Counted from the stretch's first letter, positions 9,531 through 21,513 are shown. The stretch is DNA of 64,000 nucleotides from Metridium senile (GCA_949775045.1 OX459107.1:8300750-8364749); one strand, 5' to 3'. Program-made: numbers and translations. The notes: generated by a model from the sequence alone, not told the origin.

Positions 9531-10485
9531 CACTGACGCAGTCCACACTAGTTTTACCGCTAGTTATCATACATTTGTACTCCAATTGTTTTCAAGTTCT
9601 AGAAACACTGACGCAGTCCACACTAGTTTCACTGCTAGTTATCATACATTTTTACCCAAATTGTTTTCAAGTCATAGAATCACTGACGCAGTCCACACTA
9701 GTTTCACCGCTAGTTATTATACATTTTTATCCAAATTGTTTTCAAGTTCTAGAAACACTGACGCAGTCCACACTAATTTAACCACTAGTTATCATACATT
9801 TTTACTCGAATTGTTTTCATGTCTTAGAAACACTGACGCATGCAGTCCACACTAGTTTCACCGCTAGTTATTATACATTTTTACTCGAATTGTTTTCTTA
9901 GAAACACTGACGCAGTCCACACTAGTTTAACCGCTAGTTATCATACATTTTTACTCGAATTGTTTTCATGTCTTAGAAACACTGACGCATGCAGTCCACA
10001 CTAGTTTTACCGCTAGTTATTATACATTTTTACTCCAATTGTTTTCAAGTTCTAGAAACACTGACGCAGTCCACACTAATTTGATCGCTAGTTATCATAA
10101 ATTTTTATTCAAATTGTTTTTCAAATCCTAGAAACACTGACGCAGTCCACTCTAGTTTCACCGCTAGTTATCATACATTTTTACTCCAATTGTTTTCAAG
10201 TTCTAGAAACACTAACGCAGTCCACACTAGTTTCACTGCTAGTTATTATACATTTTTACTCCAATTGTTTTCAAGTCATAGAATCACTGACGCAGTCCAC
10301 ACTAGTTTCACCGCTAGTTATACATTTTTAGTCCAATTGTTTTCAAGTCATAGAATCACTGACGCAGTCCACACTAGTTTCACCGCTAGTTATTATACAT
10401 TTTTATTCCAATTGTTTTCAAGTCATAGAATCACTGACGCAGTCCACACTAGTTTCACCGCTAGTTATTATACATTTTTATTTTT
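9531..10485. repeat. Tandem satellite, 75-bp unit, about 13 copies
   Basis: The unit is CACTGACGCAGTCCACACTA, then CCGCTAGTTATTATACATTT and a TTGTTTTCAAGT block. Starts at 9531, 9606, 9681, 9756 and 9831 are exactly 75 bp apart, so several forward frames stay open. This explains the 127-, 90- and 109-codon frames, which I do not call as genes. It is unrelated in sequence to the 75-bp array at 5415-6305. Confidence 0.85.
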
Positions 10486-10559
10486 ATTTTTAGTTACCAT
10501 GAATTGTTTTCTATTTTAGTTATCAACAATTTAGTTATTGCCTAAATAACAATTCATGG

Positions 10560-11001
10560 TAACACGAACCACACACGACACATTACAATACGATTTTCAG
10601 GTTCTGCCACTTTTAATAGCTTACCTGACGTAATTAAAAATGCAAATTCGATTACTAAATTTAAAAAGCTTATAAAAGACTGATTTTCCAACTAGTACAA
10701 TTTTAAATCATATAAGAATCATTTTTTTATCTTTTATATAAATATTTGTAATTTTAAACTCATTCTTATTCTCTTGTCTAGTTTAAATAGGATGCTTTAT
10801 AGCTTGTAATTTTAATAAACAATTTTAGATACTATTCCATTGTTAAGTAAATGTATTAGTATAATATGTACATAGTTAATAGTTTTAATATCCTTATCTT
10901 ATATCATATATAAGGCATTATTTGCAGGGCTCCTCTGGATACCAGCCTAGTTGCTGAATGGGCCACCCTGCCTAAATAAAGTTTACCTTAACCTTAACTT
11001 A
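10560..11001 (+). pseudogene. LINE 3' end: ORF2 terminus and tail
   Basis: The frame ending in TGA near 10682 reads SGSATFNSLPDVIKN, then SITKFKKLIKD, the last residues of a non-LTR reverse transcriptase ORF. A 3' UTR follows, closing with GCTGAATGGGCCACCCTGCC and a TAAATAAAGTTTACC tail with TTAACC repeats (10975-11001). It joins directly to the 75-bp satellite, so the rest of the element is missing. Confidence 0.7.
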
Positions 11002-11299
11002 TATTAAAGTGATACAAGAGTCAGACTGCTCTCCTGCTTTCATATCCAATATCAATATTGTCCATCTGGAATGGTTGATCTGAGACCGATAGGAATTGTG
11101 GGAGCTCGTTAAACTGCAAATGCACTATTATAATCACACTTGAATATGGACAACGTTAATTGAAATAGGTGTATATGTAGTTTTGTTTCACTCTATCGTA
11201 CATTTTTTCCTTTTTAAATTCTTAGAACTATTATCGTCACTATATATAGTCGTATTGGTTTCACCATCTGTTTTCGTACATTTTATCAACTAACTCCTC

Positions 11300-12360
11300 G
11301 TAAATATCTGCTTAATTGTGGTAAAAAAACGACTTTGACATCAAATATCAATATTAAAATACTGAATTACAAGTAGAACCGGAGTGCTTATCTAGCTTTT
11401 GTTAAAACATACAATGGATCACGGATTGGCCCTTCTCTCACTAGAGGACGGATATATTGCGTCGTAGGAGAAATATCTGCGTAATTGTGGTAAAAAAAAA
11501 ACGATATTGACATCAAATATCAATATTAAGATAACAATTACAAGTAGAACCGGTTTGCTTATCTAGCTTTTGTTAAAACATACAATGGATTGGCCCTTCT
11601 CTCACTAGAGGACGCATATATCGCGTCGTAAGAGTAAGAGAAATATCTGCGTAATTGTAGTAAAAAACGACTTTGATATCAATTACAAGTAGAACCGGAG
11701 AGCTTATCTAGCTTTTGTTAAAACATACAATGGATTGGCCCTTCTCTCACTAGTGGACGGATATATTGCGTCGTAGGAGAAATATCTGCGTAATTGTGGT
11801 AAAAAAATCGATATTGACATCAAATGTCAATATTAAAATACTGAATTACAAGTAGAACCGGAGTGCTTATCTAGCTTTTGTTAAAACATACAATGGGTTG
11901 GCCCTTCTCTCACTTGTGGACGGATATATCGCGTCGTAAGAGAAATATCTGCGTAATCGGTGGTAAAAAACGACTTTGACATCAAATATCAATATTGAAA
12001 TAATAATTTCAAGTAGAACCGGAGTGCTTAATTATCTAGCTTTTGTTAAAACATACAATGGATTGGCCCCTTTCTCATTAGTGGACGGATATATCGCGTT
12101 GTAAGAGAAATATCTGCGTAATCGGTGGTAAAAAACGACTTTGACATCAAATATCAATATAATTACAAGTAGAACAGATGTACTTTACTTTTCTAAAAAC
12201 ATACAATGGATATTGGCCCTTTTCTCACTAGAGGACGGAACAATCCAGTCGTGGGAGAAATATCTGTTTAATTGTAAAAAAATGACTTTGATATCAAATA
12301 TCAATTACAAGTAGAATCGGAGTGCTTATCTAGCTTTTGTTAAAACTTACAGTGGATAAG
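11300..12360. repeat. Tandem satellite, about 155-165-bp unit, seven copies
   Basis: Units start with AAATATCTGCGTAATTGTGG near 11303, 11470, 11640, 11781, 11943, 12104 and 12259. Each continues with ACTTTGACATCAAATATCAA, AAGTAGAACCGGAGTGCTTA, GCTTTTGTTAAAACATACAA and TTGGCCCTTCTCTCACTAG. Internal deletions make lengths uneven. Confidence 0.85.
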
Positions 12361-12479
12361 TGGCCCTTTTCTCCCTAGAAGACGAAAAAAATCTACAGGA
12401 TCACTTTCATAAATACCATAATATGTAGCAGAAAATGATTTTTCAAGTAAACAGATATGCTGCAGCACGTCTACTAACT

Positions 12480-12840
12480 TTCTACTAGAAAACATGACCA
12501 CATTACACCCATCCTGATTAAATTGCATTGGCTACCAGTTAATGGAAGAATTAAATTTAAAATCCTCTTGTTTACTTACAAGTCTCTCAATAATCCTACA
12601 CCATCATGTTTATCAGAACATATCTCCAACTACAAGCCTTCAAATAATCTACGTTCCTCCTCAAGTCTTCTTCTCAACCGTGGCAATTTTATGATTAAAG
12701 TCATAAGGGCGTTGTTGTTTCTCTGAACTTTTGAATGATCTCCCTCCTGATATAAAATCTGCACCATCGTTGTCTACATATAAATCTTCTCTCAAAACAT
12801 ATTTATTCAAGAATGCCTATAATTTGTCAATGATACCTAA
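12480..12840 (+). pseudogene. LINE reverse-transcriptase C-terminus, frameshifted
   Basis: Plus-strand translation gives LHWLPVNGRIKFKILLFTYK, then SLNNPTPSCLSEHI, YKPSNNLRSSSSLLL, and after a frameshift NDLPPDIKSAPSLSTYKSSL with KTYLFKNAYNL. This is the conserved end of jockey/CR1-like ORF2. It is inserted at the end of the 155-bp satellite and followed by the Penelope-like repeat. Confidence 0.8.
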
Positions 12841-12842
12841 CT

Positions 12843-12925
12843 AACAATAGGAAATATAATGAAATTTGTGACACCGTAAAAAACTTTACTGACGTTTCGA
12901 GTTTACTCGCTAGTTTCCATTTAAC
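12843..12925 (-). ncRNA. Degenerate hammerhead-like motif in a Penelope-like repeat
   Basis: On the minus strand the order is CTAGCGA (core CTGANGA with two changes), stem II GAG-TAAA-CTC, GAAA, then CGTC and AGTAAAG. The flanking text matches the repeat units at 2770 and 14359. The core changes make self-cleavage unlikely. Confidence 0.4.
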
Positions 12926-13089
12926 TATTAACAATAAATTATTGTTATTTGATAATTATTTGATAAGAGCAAACATCAGATTATATAAATAGTTATGTGT
13001 GTACGATGACGTATGGGTCTTAATTAAGTAGAAAGAAAAACAGGAAATAATCAGGAAATATCAAGCCAAAAGCCACCGAAAGGGTTGCA

Positions 13090-13375
13090 CGAATCACGTC
13101 TAACGGAAAATAAGATGGCCATTTCGCGTTTCACGAAAAATATGAATGGTAAATCACATTACACGGAGTGACGGCCCAAAATCACGTTTCACGGAAAATA
13201 AAATGGCCATTTCACGTTTCACGAAAAATATATAAGAATGGCAAATCACACTTCACGCAGTGACGGCTCAAAATCACGTTTCACGGAAAATAAAATGGCC
13301 ATTTCACGTTTCACGAAAAAATAAATCAAAATGGTAAAGCACATTTCACGGAGTGACGGCCCAAAATCAAATTTC
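13090..13375. repeat. Tandem repeat, about 100-bp unit, three copies
   Basis: Three copies of TCACGTTTCACGGAAAATAA, then ATGGCCATTTCACGTTTCAC and a CGGAGTGACGGC block, near 13100, 13190 and 13275. Confidence 0.75.
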
Positions 13376-13381
13376 ATTCAT

Positions 13382-13555
13382 TCAATGGCAGGATCTGTCT
13401 TCAGAGACAGCTGAATCAATATTGTAACCAACATCACCTGCCTGACTGTCGCCTACATTTTGTACAACTATAGGATTATAAATCTTGTAAATTTCGTTCA
13501 AGACATTAATTTGGCTAGACTTCGAAATAACCAGCAATGATTCAAAGAAGGTCAT
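13382..13555 (-). other. Short unrecognised open frame, possible terminal exon or element remnant
   Basis: From ATG 13555 the minus strand encodes 57 residues to TGA at 13382, and the frame is open a further 13 codons upstream. The composition looks protein-like (MTFFESLLVISK, then NEIYKIYNPIVVQNVGD). There is no clear splice acceptor or homology I recognise, and it sits among repeats. I would not treat it as a gene without transcript evidence. Confidence 0.2.
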
Positions 13556-13953
13556 GCAAGTTTTGTTGCTATAGTAAAATGCGTTGCTAATAAACCACTA
13601 CCAACTTTCAAAACCTCTGTATGGTTCTTTATTACAAACTTGAAGACGTATCACAGCAGAAACTTCGAGCTACGAAATAGTAATTTTAAAAGAGGAACCT
13701 CATGTCGAAAAAAAAAACCGTAGCGAGCCACTTTAAGGCCGGAGCAAAAAGTTGCTTAGACACGACGCGGCAAAAGGCCGGAGCGACAATTTGCTTGGTG
13801 TAGCACGTAGTATTTATGTGAAAATCTTCTCCGCGAAATATCTTTTTTCTCTGCGACAAGTCGCATTACAAACAAAGCGACTTTTTACCCAGCTTCGAGT
13901 CGCGGCGACAAATTGAGTCGAAGTTATCATTACAATTAATAAGCGTTTTGTCA

Positions 13954-14096
<143 letters not shown>

Positions 14097-14358
14097 TTAT
14101 ATCTAATTATTCTATTTTTAGCAACTGCATGTTTTGCAATAATGCTTTTCTGTAGTTTAAATAGTAGTTTTATCTTGGACGACGAAATTTTCTGTCATTT
14201 TTTTTCGCTCCAGGCGAAATTTGCCGACAAAATAAATGCGAGATGAGAATTTATTTAGACGAAAATTGCGTCGATAAATTGCGAAAATTGCAAGGTAAAT
14301 ACGGCCAATGAGTTGTTTTCATCGACCATTTTTATATTCATCCTTATCATTATAAAAG

Positions 14359-14610
14359 ATAAATGGAAACTAGCGAGTAAACTAGTATAGGCTGCGTCGG
14401 TGTTTGATATAAACGATAAGTGATATAATGAAGGTTTGTTACAACGTAAAAATGTTGACTTAACTTTACTGACGTTTCGAGCTTTAGCCCTTCGTCGGAG
14501 TAAAAGAAAGCAGAATTATAAACGATACGCAATAAAATGAAATTTTAACTGAATGAAACTTAATTTTACTGACGTTTCGAGCTTTTGCCACTGTCGGAGT
14601 AAAAAGATTA
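14359..14610 (-). ncRNA. Tandem hammerhead-ribozyme-like motifs in a Penelope-like repeat
   Basis: Two minus-strand motifs lie exactly 100 bp apart (GACGTTTCGA at 14471 and 14571). The first reads TTTACT, CCGACGA, GGGC-TAAA-GCTC, GAAA, CGTC, AGTAAAG. TTTACT pairs with AGTAAA (stem I), GGGC with GCTC (stem II), and CCGACGA is the catalytic core CTGANGA with one change. The second has a more decayed core (CCGACAG). The layout matches type I hammerheads with a tiny stem III known from Penelope-like terminal repeats. The region upstream (14363-14440) is another copy of the repeat at 2770. Confidence 0.5.
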
Positions 14611-15289
14611 ACATTAAATACTAATTATCATTACCACCATCACCATCATTTTTATCACCTCTTTTTGCCATTCAACCTTTGCAAATACAACTGTTATTAT
14701 ATCAATATTCATGACAGGTCATACATAACGGTTGTCTACAAAACAAACAAACTAGGGAAAAAAAACCACAACATTTAATCACATCTAATTACTCCGGCTC
14801 TAAGTGAAAAAGATAAATTCGTATCACAAAACCAAATCTTTGAAACTAGAAACCCACAAAAGCTTTACGAATATTGGCACATTTTAATCCGTTTTGTATG
14901 TAATATTTTGGTTTTATTTTTCTTGTACAACAGTTAAAAATTCTTCGTCGGTTTAATACTTCGACAAATCTTTCTATTTTCAACCAAAATGTTCCACTAC
15001 TGAGATATATTATGTCAAAGCTTCGTTGTTTTCGTGAACGCAAACGCGTCCCGGAACCGTAAGAGCGGGAAAAATGTCGGCTTGTGATTGGTCGAAAAAC
15101 GATATCTTCACATATGAAGAGATCAATATCACCACTGGTAGCGTTGTTGACATGGATTTTACGATTTTGCTATCACCCTAATAACATTTCGTATCACTTA
15201 ACAAAATCTTCAAAACTAGAAAAAAAAACACGAAATTTAGTCAAATTCAATTACTCTCTATAAGTGAAAAATACTAAGATAATTTCGTA
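14611..15289. other. Gene-free spacer
   Basis: AT-rich, with a short ACC/ATC run at 14630-14660. A 65-codon minus frame at 14846-15043 has no motif or splice context that would support a gene. Confidence 0.45.
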
Positions 15290-15790
15290 TATCGACACAA
15301 AATCTTCGAACACTTATTTTTTTAATTGAAATCTGCTGTTTTGTGAGTAAATTGGATCACTTATTAATCATGTATACATAACTATATTCCTAAGTTGACT
15401 TTTGCATGCGACGTACAGTCTACTTTCACCATATTATGGCCAAATATAAAAATAGTTAATTAAGTTTCACAAAACAAAATCTTTGAACATTTATTTTTCA
15501 ATTGAAATCTGCTGTTTTGCGAGTAAATTGGATCACTTGTATACATAAGCGTATTATTGAGTTGACTTTCACGACATACAGTCTACTTTCACCATATTAT
15601 GGCCAAATAAAAAATAATTAGATTTTACACAAAAGTATAGTATAGTAGAATATTATAATAGTAGAAAACTATGGCCAAATAAAAGGTAATTAGATTTTAC
15701 GCAAGAGTATATAGTAGAATATTATAATAGTAGAATATTATGGCCAAATAAAAAATAATTAGATTTTACGCAAGAGTATAACAGATGTTG
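15290..15790. repeat. Direct repeats, about 180-bp unit twice, then a short AT-rich unit
   Basis: TTGAAATCTGCTGTTTTG, then GAGTAAATTGGATCACTT and TCTACTTTCACCATATTATG occur at about 15325-15440 and 15500-15605. They are followed by two or three copies of TATGGCCAAATAAAAAATAA and TTAGATTTTACGCAAGAGTA. Confidence 0.7.
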
Positions 15791-16309
15791 TTTTGATGTT
15801 ATTGATAGTGAAAAATATTGTAATAGAGCGGGATTATTCAAAAAGGGTCATTCGGTTCTAGTTTATAGACTCTGTCGTATAGTGTAAATGAGAAATATTA
15901 TAAAAACACTCATGAAAAGTACACTCATTAATGGATGTTGGCAGTAAAAACACTTTAGTGTTGTTTCGATATTAATCATTGTGGGAAAAAAAATGAATAA
16001 ATATTTAAGACTGATTAATTAGAAAAAGGCCTTCGGTTCTATTTTAAAGACGCTATCACGTGCAAATGAGAAAATCTTATCAAAACACTGATGGTTGAAT
16101 GTTTTTCAGTAGAATGTGTTGAATTAATTGCTTTAATTATCCAAACAAAATGACGAAACTGCATGTGTCGCAAATATACTAGTAATTACAAATTATTTTT
16201 AGAAAAAACTCGTTATAAACATAAACAGGAATCGGGAAAAATGTTTATTATATATTATATGTTGGAAGAAGTACCGAAAAAAAGTCAATCTTTATAGCAC
16301 AAAGGTTTA

Positions 16310-16525
16310 CAGTGAGGATACTCGAACCGTGAACACTTGACTTTTTCATGTTATTATTTTCTGAACCTTCTACTGCTCCAAAACCTCTTAAAATGTAGCA
16401 CTGAGTTCAAATATACTAAGTGTTCATAATGAATCTTATTTCTATCAATCTTTTCGCTCAAGGGAAGTGGGTTAACAAAAGTAACACAAAAACTCGAAGT
16501 GTTCACTGTTCGAGTGTCCTCACTG
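16310..16525. mobile_element. MITE, CAGTGAGG family, copy 1 (TA-flanked)
   Basis: Inverted ends CAGTGAGGATACTCGAACCG and its near complement, with GTGAACACTT continuing on both arms, flanked by TA. The 90-codon frame that spans its right half is not a gene. Copy 2 is at 18661-18873. Confidence 0.75.
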
Positions 16526-16904
16526 TAATGACGGAAGTGTATAAGTCTAACGCAAAATCAAATATGCGGATAAGCACCGAAAAAAGCGTAAATTTAATCG
16601 AAAAAATATATATAAAAGTAATAAGGCTTAACGCATATTCTTGGAATGTGCAAATAGATCGAAAATGGGGTAAAGTTTTGCACAAAGTGTGAAATAAATG
16701 CGCGCACGGAATCGGCCGCACGGAATGAGAGTGCCGCCGATAATTCCCCAAATGTAGACACCGTATAATGTTGTTAACTTGGAGTCTTTCTTTTAATTAA
16801 GTTTTCTCCGCGTCTTAATCTTAAAAAAAGTGCAAATAAATAGGAATAAAGTCTAAATTTAACATACAATCTAAAGTGTGTGAATTCACTTTGGTGGTCA
16901 ATAT

Positions 16905-17065
16905 ATTACCCTGGAAACAAGAGATTTTCTTGATCTAGTATTTGCATTTATCATTTGTACGTCTGTGTTCGTTATCCTCAATTTTCGTACCCTAGAAACT
17001 AGAGGGTTTCTTGATCTAGTAGTTTTATTTATCATTTGTACGTCTGTGTTCGTTAACCTTTAAAT
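16905..17065. repeat. Two tandem copies of about 75 bp
   Basis: TTTCTTGATCTAGTA and TTTATCATTTGTACGTCTGT, then GTTCGTTA, occur twice. Confidence 0.7.
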
Positions 17066-17856
17066 TCACAAACCTCCAGTTTACAAACGCTAAAGCAAGT
17101 AGAAAATAATCTTTGGTACCCAGAGTAAATGGATATAGATTGCGGTTGGAAATGTTATGTGCGCAATGAATAAACGCGAAATATAAACGCGCGAATAGAT
17201 TTAATTCAATTAAATAGAAAATAAATCATCAGTTTTGAAGCAATGTAATACTACTCTAAAATACGTATGCTTTAACTATATAATTAGTAAATACAAAGTT
17301 ACCTTCTAGCTGAAGTATGGGCAGATTGTTGTTTTGGTCGAGAACTCTGCAAAACAAATGAGAAATGCTCGTTTTTAAAAGTGAGCAATAAATATAAAAA
17401 TAGATTTGCAGCCTAATTTAACCATCCATGAAAAGGTTGAATTTGTACTAAATAACATATAATTACCACGTACCTGTTCACATCCAAGCATCAAAATGAT
17501 ATTCACACACTGATATACAGCTTACGGAATCTGAATACTGTTCGTTGATAGAGCTCCAGGCGTGTCGCTTATGAGAATCAGAGCAAAGTAATTACAGCAA
17601 CGACAACTGGAAGCTTTCGAAATCGTTCTTGTTTATACTAATGCTAATTTTACGACGATTACAACAGCGATGATAAACTGACATGCATTCAAAATCGTTG
17701 TCCTAACTACAGCTGGCAGCTTATTTCCAAGACAAAAAAAAGTTTTCAAAAACACGGTCGTAGCGCAACGCAATCGAGCTGGTCTCTGAATACTAGCTCG
17801 CTTTACAAAGAATAAAAGCACTGTAGTTCTTTACTTTAGATTGCGCACTTACGTGA
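17066..17856. other. Gene-free spacer
   Basis: No exon or RNA gene supported. A 62-codon minus frame at 17633-17821 shows no recognisable motif. Confidence 0.45.
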
Positions 17857-18425
17857 TATCAATATCACTGATGTGGATCGCCCTTGTATTACCGTTTAAA
17901 TTGATTAATGGTTGTCACAACCTTAAGTATTAACTAGTACTTCATAGCTTGTCAAGGTGCGTCATTCTAAGGAATTATGGGTATACAGCGACATCAAAAA
18001 GGTTGTCAAATACATTATAAAATCAACTATATATACGGGCAACTATTGATGATGTAGATCGCTTTTACATTACCGTTTATATTGATTAATGGTTGTCACA
18101 ACCTTAAGTATGTACTACTTACTTCATAGCTTGTCCAAGCTACGTCGTTCTAAGACGAACTGAAGGAATTATGGTTATACAGCAACATCAAAAAGGTTGT
18201 CAAATACGTAAAATCAACTATATATACGGGCAACTATTGATGATGTAGATCGCCTTTGTATTTACTATTACCGTTTATATTGATTAATAGGTGTCATAAC
18301 CATTAACTATCACATCATAGGTTGTCCATGGTCTACTGAAAACGAAAAGGAGTTATGGGTATAATAATAAGCTACTTCAATAAGTTGTCAAATTATACGA
18401 CTTAAAATCAACTATATATACGGGA
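17857..18425. repeat. Tandem satellite, about 185-bp unit, three copies
   Basis: Copies near 17857, 18045 and 18230 share GATGTAGATCGC, TTGATTAATGGTTGTCACAA, then AAGGTTGTCAAATAC and AAATCAACTATATATACGGG. Confidence 0.8.
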
Positions 18426-18660
18426 AAGTATTTAACGCGCACACTGCAGCAACTATAAGATAAGGAGTTTATATATAATAGTATATGAGCGAACGGCTAT
18501 TTTAGGCAAACACTTCAGCCTAACAGGTGCATAAATAATCTAACATGACACAGCGTTTTATTTTGTAAAAGCGCCAATGAAAACAATAATTAATTAAGTG
18601 AAGTACTTACAATTGTATTAATTAAAATTGGTTAAAAATAAATAAACTTGTAAATGTGTA

Positions 18661-18873
18661 CAATGGGGATACTCAAACCGTGAACAGTTTGAGCTTTTGG
18701 TTACTTTTTTTAACCCACATTCCATGAGCGAATAGATTACAAATATGATTTATTATGAACACTTAGTGTATTTTGAACTCACTGCTTCTTTTTAAGAGGT
18801 TTTGAAGCAGTAGAAGGTTCAGAAAATAGTAATGTGAACAAAGTCAAGTGTTCACGGTTTGAGCCGTATCCTG
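18661..18873. mobile_element. MITE, CAGTGAGG family, copy 2
   Basis: Ends CAATGGGGATACTCAAACCG and CAGGATACGGCTCAAACCGT (minus strand), with GTGAACA continuing inward on both arms. The left TA is clear; the right flank is eroded. Internal wording (AGGTTTTGAAGCAGTAGAAG) is shared in reverse with copy 1. Confidence 0.7.
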
Positions 18874-19363
18874 ACTATAATAAGATTAAATAAAATTCGT
18901 AAAAGTTCCATTACTAATTAGAGTATGAACTGTAAGGAAAGTATGCCTAAAAATAACAAGAGTTGGAACTTATCGTGACGAAAGCCTAACTGCATGTATG
19001 AGAATGACACTTAAAAACTGGCGAGAATTCGAAAGGGGAACTGAATAATAAATAACAATAACATTATACTTGCCTTTTCATGTTTCAAGCCTGAATAAAT
19101 TTAATAGTTAAATAATGAAAATATGAAAAAAAAGATGACGTTAGAAAAAAATTTTGTAACAGAAATTGGCACAGTTAGCCATTCATGACGTCATGTATAT
19201 CAATATAGCTAAAATTGGCACCAAAAATAGTTGGACCACTTCAAACAGTGGAACAGACTACAGCAGGTAACTGAAGTACTAATTTACTATTGTTCAATCG
19301 TGTGACATTTTGGTCCTTTACTTTCCCCGAACAGTTAAAATTAATTTCGCTTCATATTCTTAT
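18874..19363. other. Gene-free spacer with one CRE-type palindrome
   Basis: The only site of note is ATGACGTCAT at 19185-19194. No gene is next to it, so a regulatory role is unsupported. Confidence 0.4.
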
Positions 19364-19640
19364 ATACACCTATTTCAAAAACCGTTGTCGCAGCTTAACA
19401 TCAAGCCAAGACCGAAATGAATGCTGGTAATATATTGAAATTAAACTTGTTGTCAACAACATTGATTATAATACTGTAACAAGCACGTGAACTGATGCTC
19501 ACATTTTGTAATTAGATCGAATTCTTCAGGAAACAAGTCTAATTTCAATACAATAACAGCACAAAACCAGCATTCATTTCGGTCTTGTCTTGATGCTTGT
19601 TGGTTAAAGCTGCGACAACATTTTTTGAAATAAATATATA
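19364..19640. mobile_element. MITE, ACACCTATTTC superfamily, copy 1
   Basis: Ends ACACCTATTTCAAAAACCGT then TGTCGCAGC, with the inverted partner GCTGCGACAACA at the right. Inner inverted segments (ATGAATGCTGG / CCAGCATTCAT) extend the hairpin. Interior differs from the copy at 20530, although the termini match. Confidence 0.75.
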
Positions 19641-20010
19641 AGTCCTCTAAAAGAGCTCTTATCGTAGATGAGCACGTGAATCCAACAAACCAGCGGTATC
19701 TCCATGAGCGTAGCATGAAAATGAGATTCTCGGCTCTAACATATCGCTTTGCGAGCAAAGATGTTTACAGCAGATCAATCGAATCATCGCATTATTTTGA
19801 TAAATATATTTGACACAGAAAAATATTTCTGCCTTCCCAACTGTGGTCAAATACTGCAGAGATTTTGGATGAGCTCCAGGGAGGAGATTTTTCTTTTAAA
19901 GCTAAACACTCAATAATATAATGTCGGGTAGGAGTGTATGAGTGCCAAACAATCCAGAAATAAAACAAACTAAAACAAAAATAATAATAGCGCAAAAGAT
20001 AGCATTATTT

Positions 20011-20405
20011 CTGTAAGACAAAAACTATTTTACTCAGCTGTCACGTATACCAAACAATATGAGCAAAGAAATCGGTATTAAAGTTGACTGGAAAAAGTCT
20101 ACTTCAAACGCAGACGTTGAAAATTCTCACTCGCATTATTACAATAACTGTAAGACAAAAACTATTTTACTCAGCTGTCACATAGCCAAACAATAGGAGC
20201 AAAGAAATCGGTATTAAAGTTGACTGGAAAAAGTCTACTTCAAACGCAGACGTTGAAAATTCTCACTCGCATTATTACAATAACTGTGAGACAAAAACTA
20301 TTTTACTCAGCTGTCACGTAGCCAAACAATAGGAGCAAAGAAATCGGTATTAAAGTTGACTGGAAAAAGTCTACTTCAAACACAGACGTTGAAAATTCTC
20401 ACTTT
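20011..20405. repeat. Tandem repeat, about 136-bp unit, three copies
   Basis: CTGTAAGACAAAAACTATTT, CTCAGCTGTCACGTA, then GAAATCGGTATTAAAGTTGA and AGTCTACTTCAAACGCAGAC, near 20011, 20150 and 20286. Copies are almost identical, so the expansion is recent. Confidence 0.85.
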
Positions 20406-20529
20406 TTCATAAAACACTTTATTGGCTTCCTGCTCTTCCAGCCAATAGAAAACTCTTTTTTGAACTGTCAAAGTATCAAAATTTTGAATCATGCTTGATT
20501 ACATTTTGGTAAACTGTTTATTTTATTTC

Positions 20530-20823
20530 TACACCTATTTCAAAAATCGTTGTCTCAGCCGAAGCAACGGTCCACACTCTGAAGCTTGCAAAGGATGTTG
20601 GTGATATGAAAATAATTTCTGATTTATTACACGTTGATTTAAAGAAAAAATTGTTTTACCATCTACCACTGCCACAGCTTGGTTATGGTCATATAACACA
20701 AACACGTTCAACCAAAATATGTTATGAATGAATCTATGACATAGAAGAAATACCGTCATCCTTTGCGTGCTTCATAGTGTAGACCGTAGACTGATTGTGA
20801 CAACGATTATTGAAATAGGTGTA
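20530..20823. mobile_element. MITE, ACACCTATTTC superfamily, copy 2
   Basis: Inverted termini TACACCTATTTCAAAAATCG and its partner CGATTATTGAAATAGGTGTA. GTCCACACTCTGAAGC on the left pairs with a diverged segment at 20770-20790. Shares this internal arm with the copy at 53003-53294. Confidence 0.8.
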
Positions 20824-21329
20824 TAATCGGAACTCACAAATGCTTGTATCAGGCTTATCAGGGGTTTTTTTAAATAAATTTCCGGCAAACGAAAACTGAC
20901 ATTGAAGCAACGAGTTGAAGTTCGCACATCCTTTCAGAAAAAGATACTTCACTCGATTTTAATTTCTTTTAAATTGCAAAATTAAAAAAAAAAATTCAGC
21001 AGAGTTTTCGCGTAAAAACGCCGGGTATTTTGTAGTGTATGTACTTTAGAATTTTGATCGTCTTATAAGAGATAGCTCTTACTACGTTTTACTAGTTTTT
21101 AAACTAAAAACCCAGTACCCCCGGGCTAAAAACATTATAAAAACATTATATTTAAAAAATCATATTTTATTATTTAAAAACATAATATTTATGCAGACTA
21201 ACCTCAAAAATTCTTTGTGGCAAAATCTTGTAGCTAGGGGACTGTGTGTTTTCGTGAAGAAAAGCTTAAAATAGAGAAAAAGGCAAATACATTTATGCTG
21301 TTTCTTCTTCAAGTAAGAAACATTTTCCA
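20824..21329. other. Gene-free spacer
   Basis: AT-rich with homopolymer runs; nothing identifiable. Confidence 0.4.
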
Positions 21330-21479
21330 ACAAAAAGGAAAACAAACAAACAAACGAGTAAACAAACAAGCAGAGACGCAAACAAACAACTCAGCCAGTA
21401 AGCAAACAAACAAGTAAACAAACAAACGAACAAACAAGCAAACATACAACTGAGCAGAGAAAAACACTCAGTACAGAAC

Positions 21480-21513
<34 letters not shown>

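Noticed and set aside
9472..10519. Three open frames of 90-127 codons
   Set aside because: They lie wholly in the 75-bp satellite; open frames follow from unit length divisible by three.
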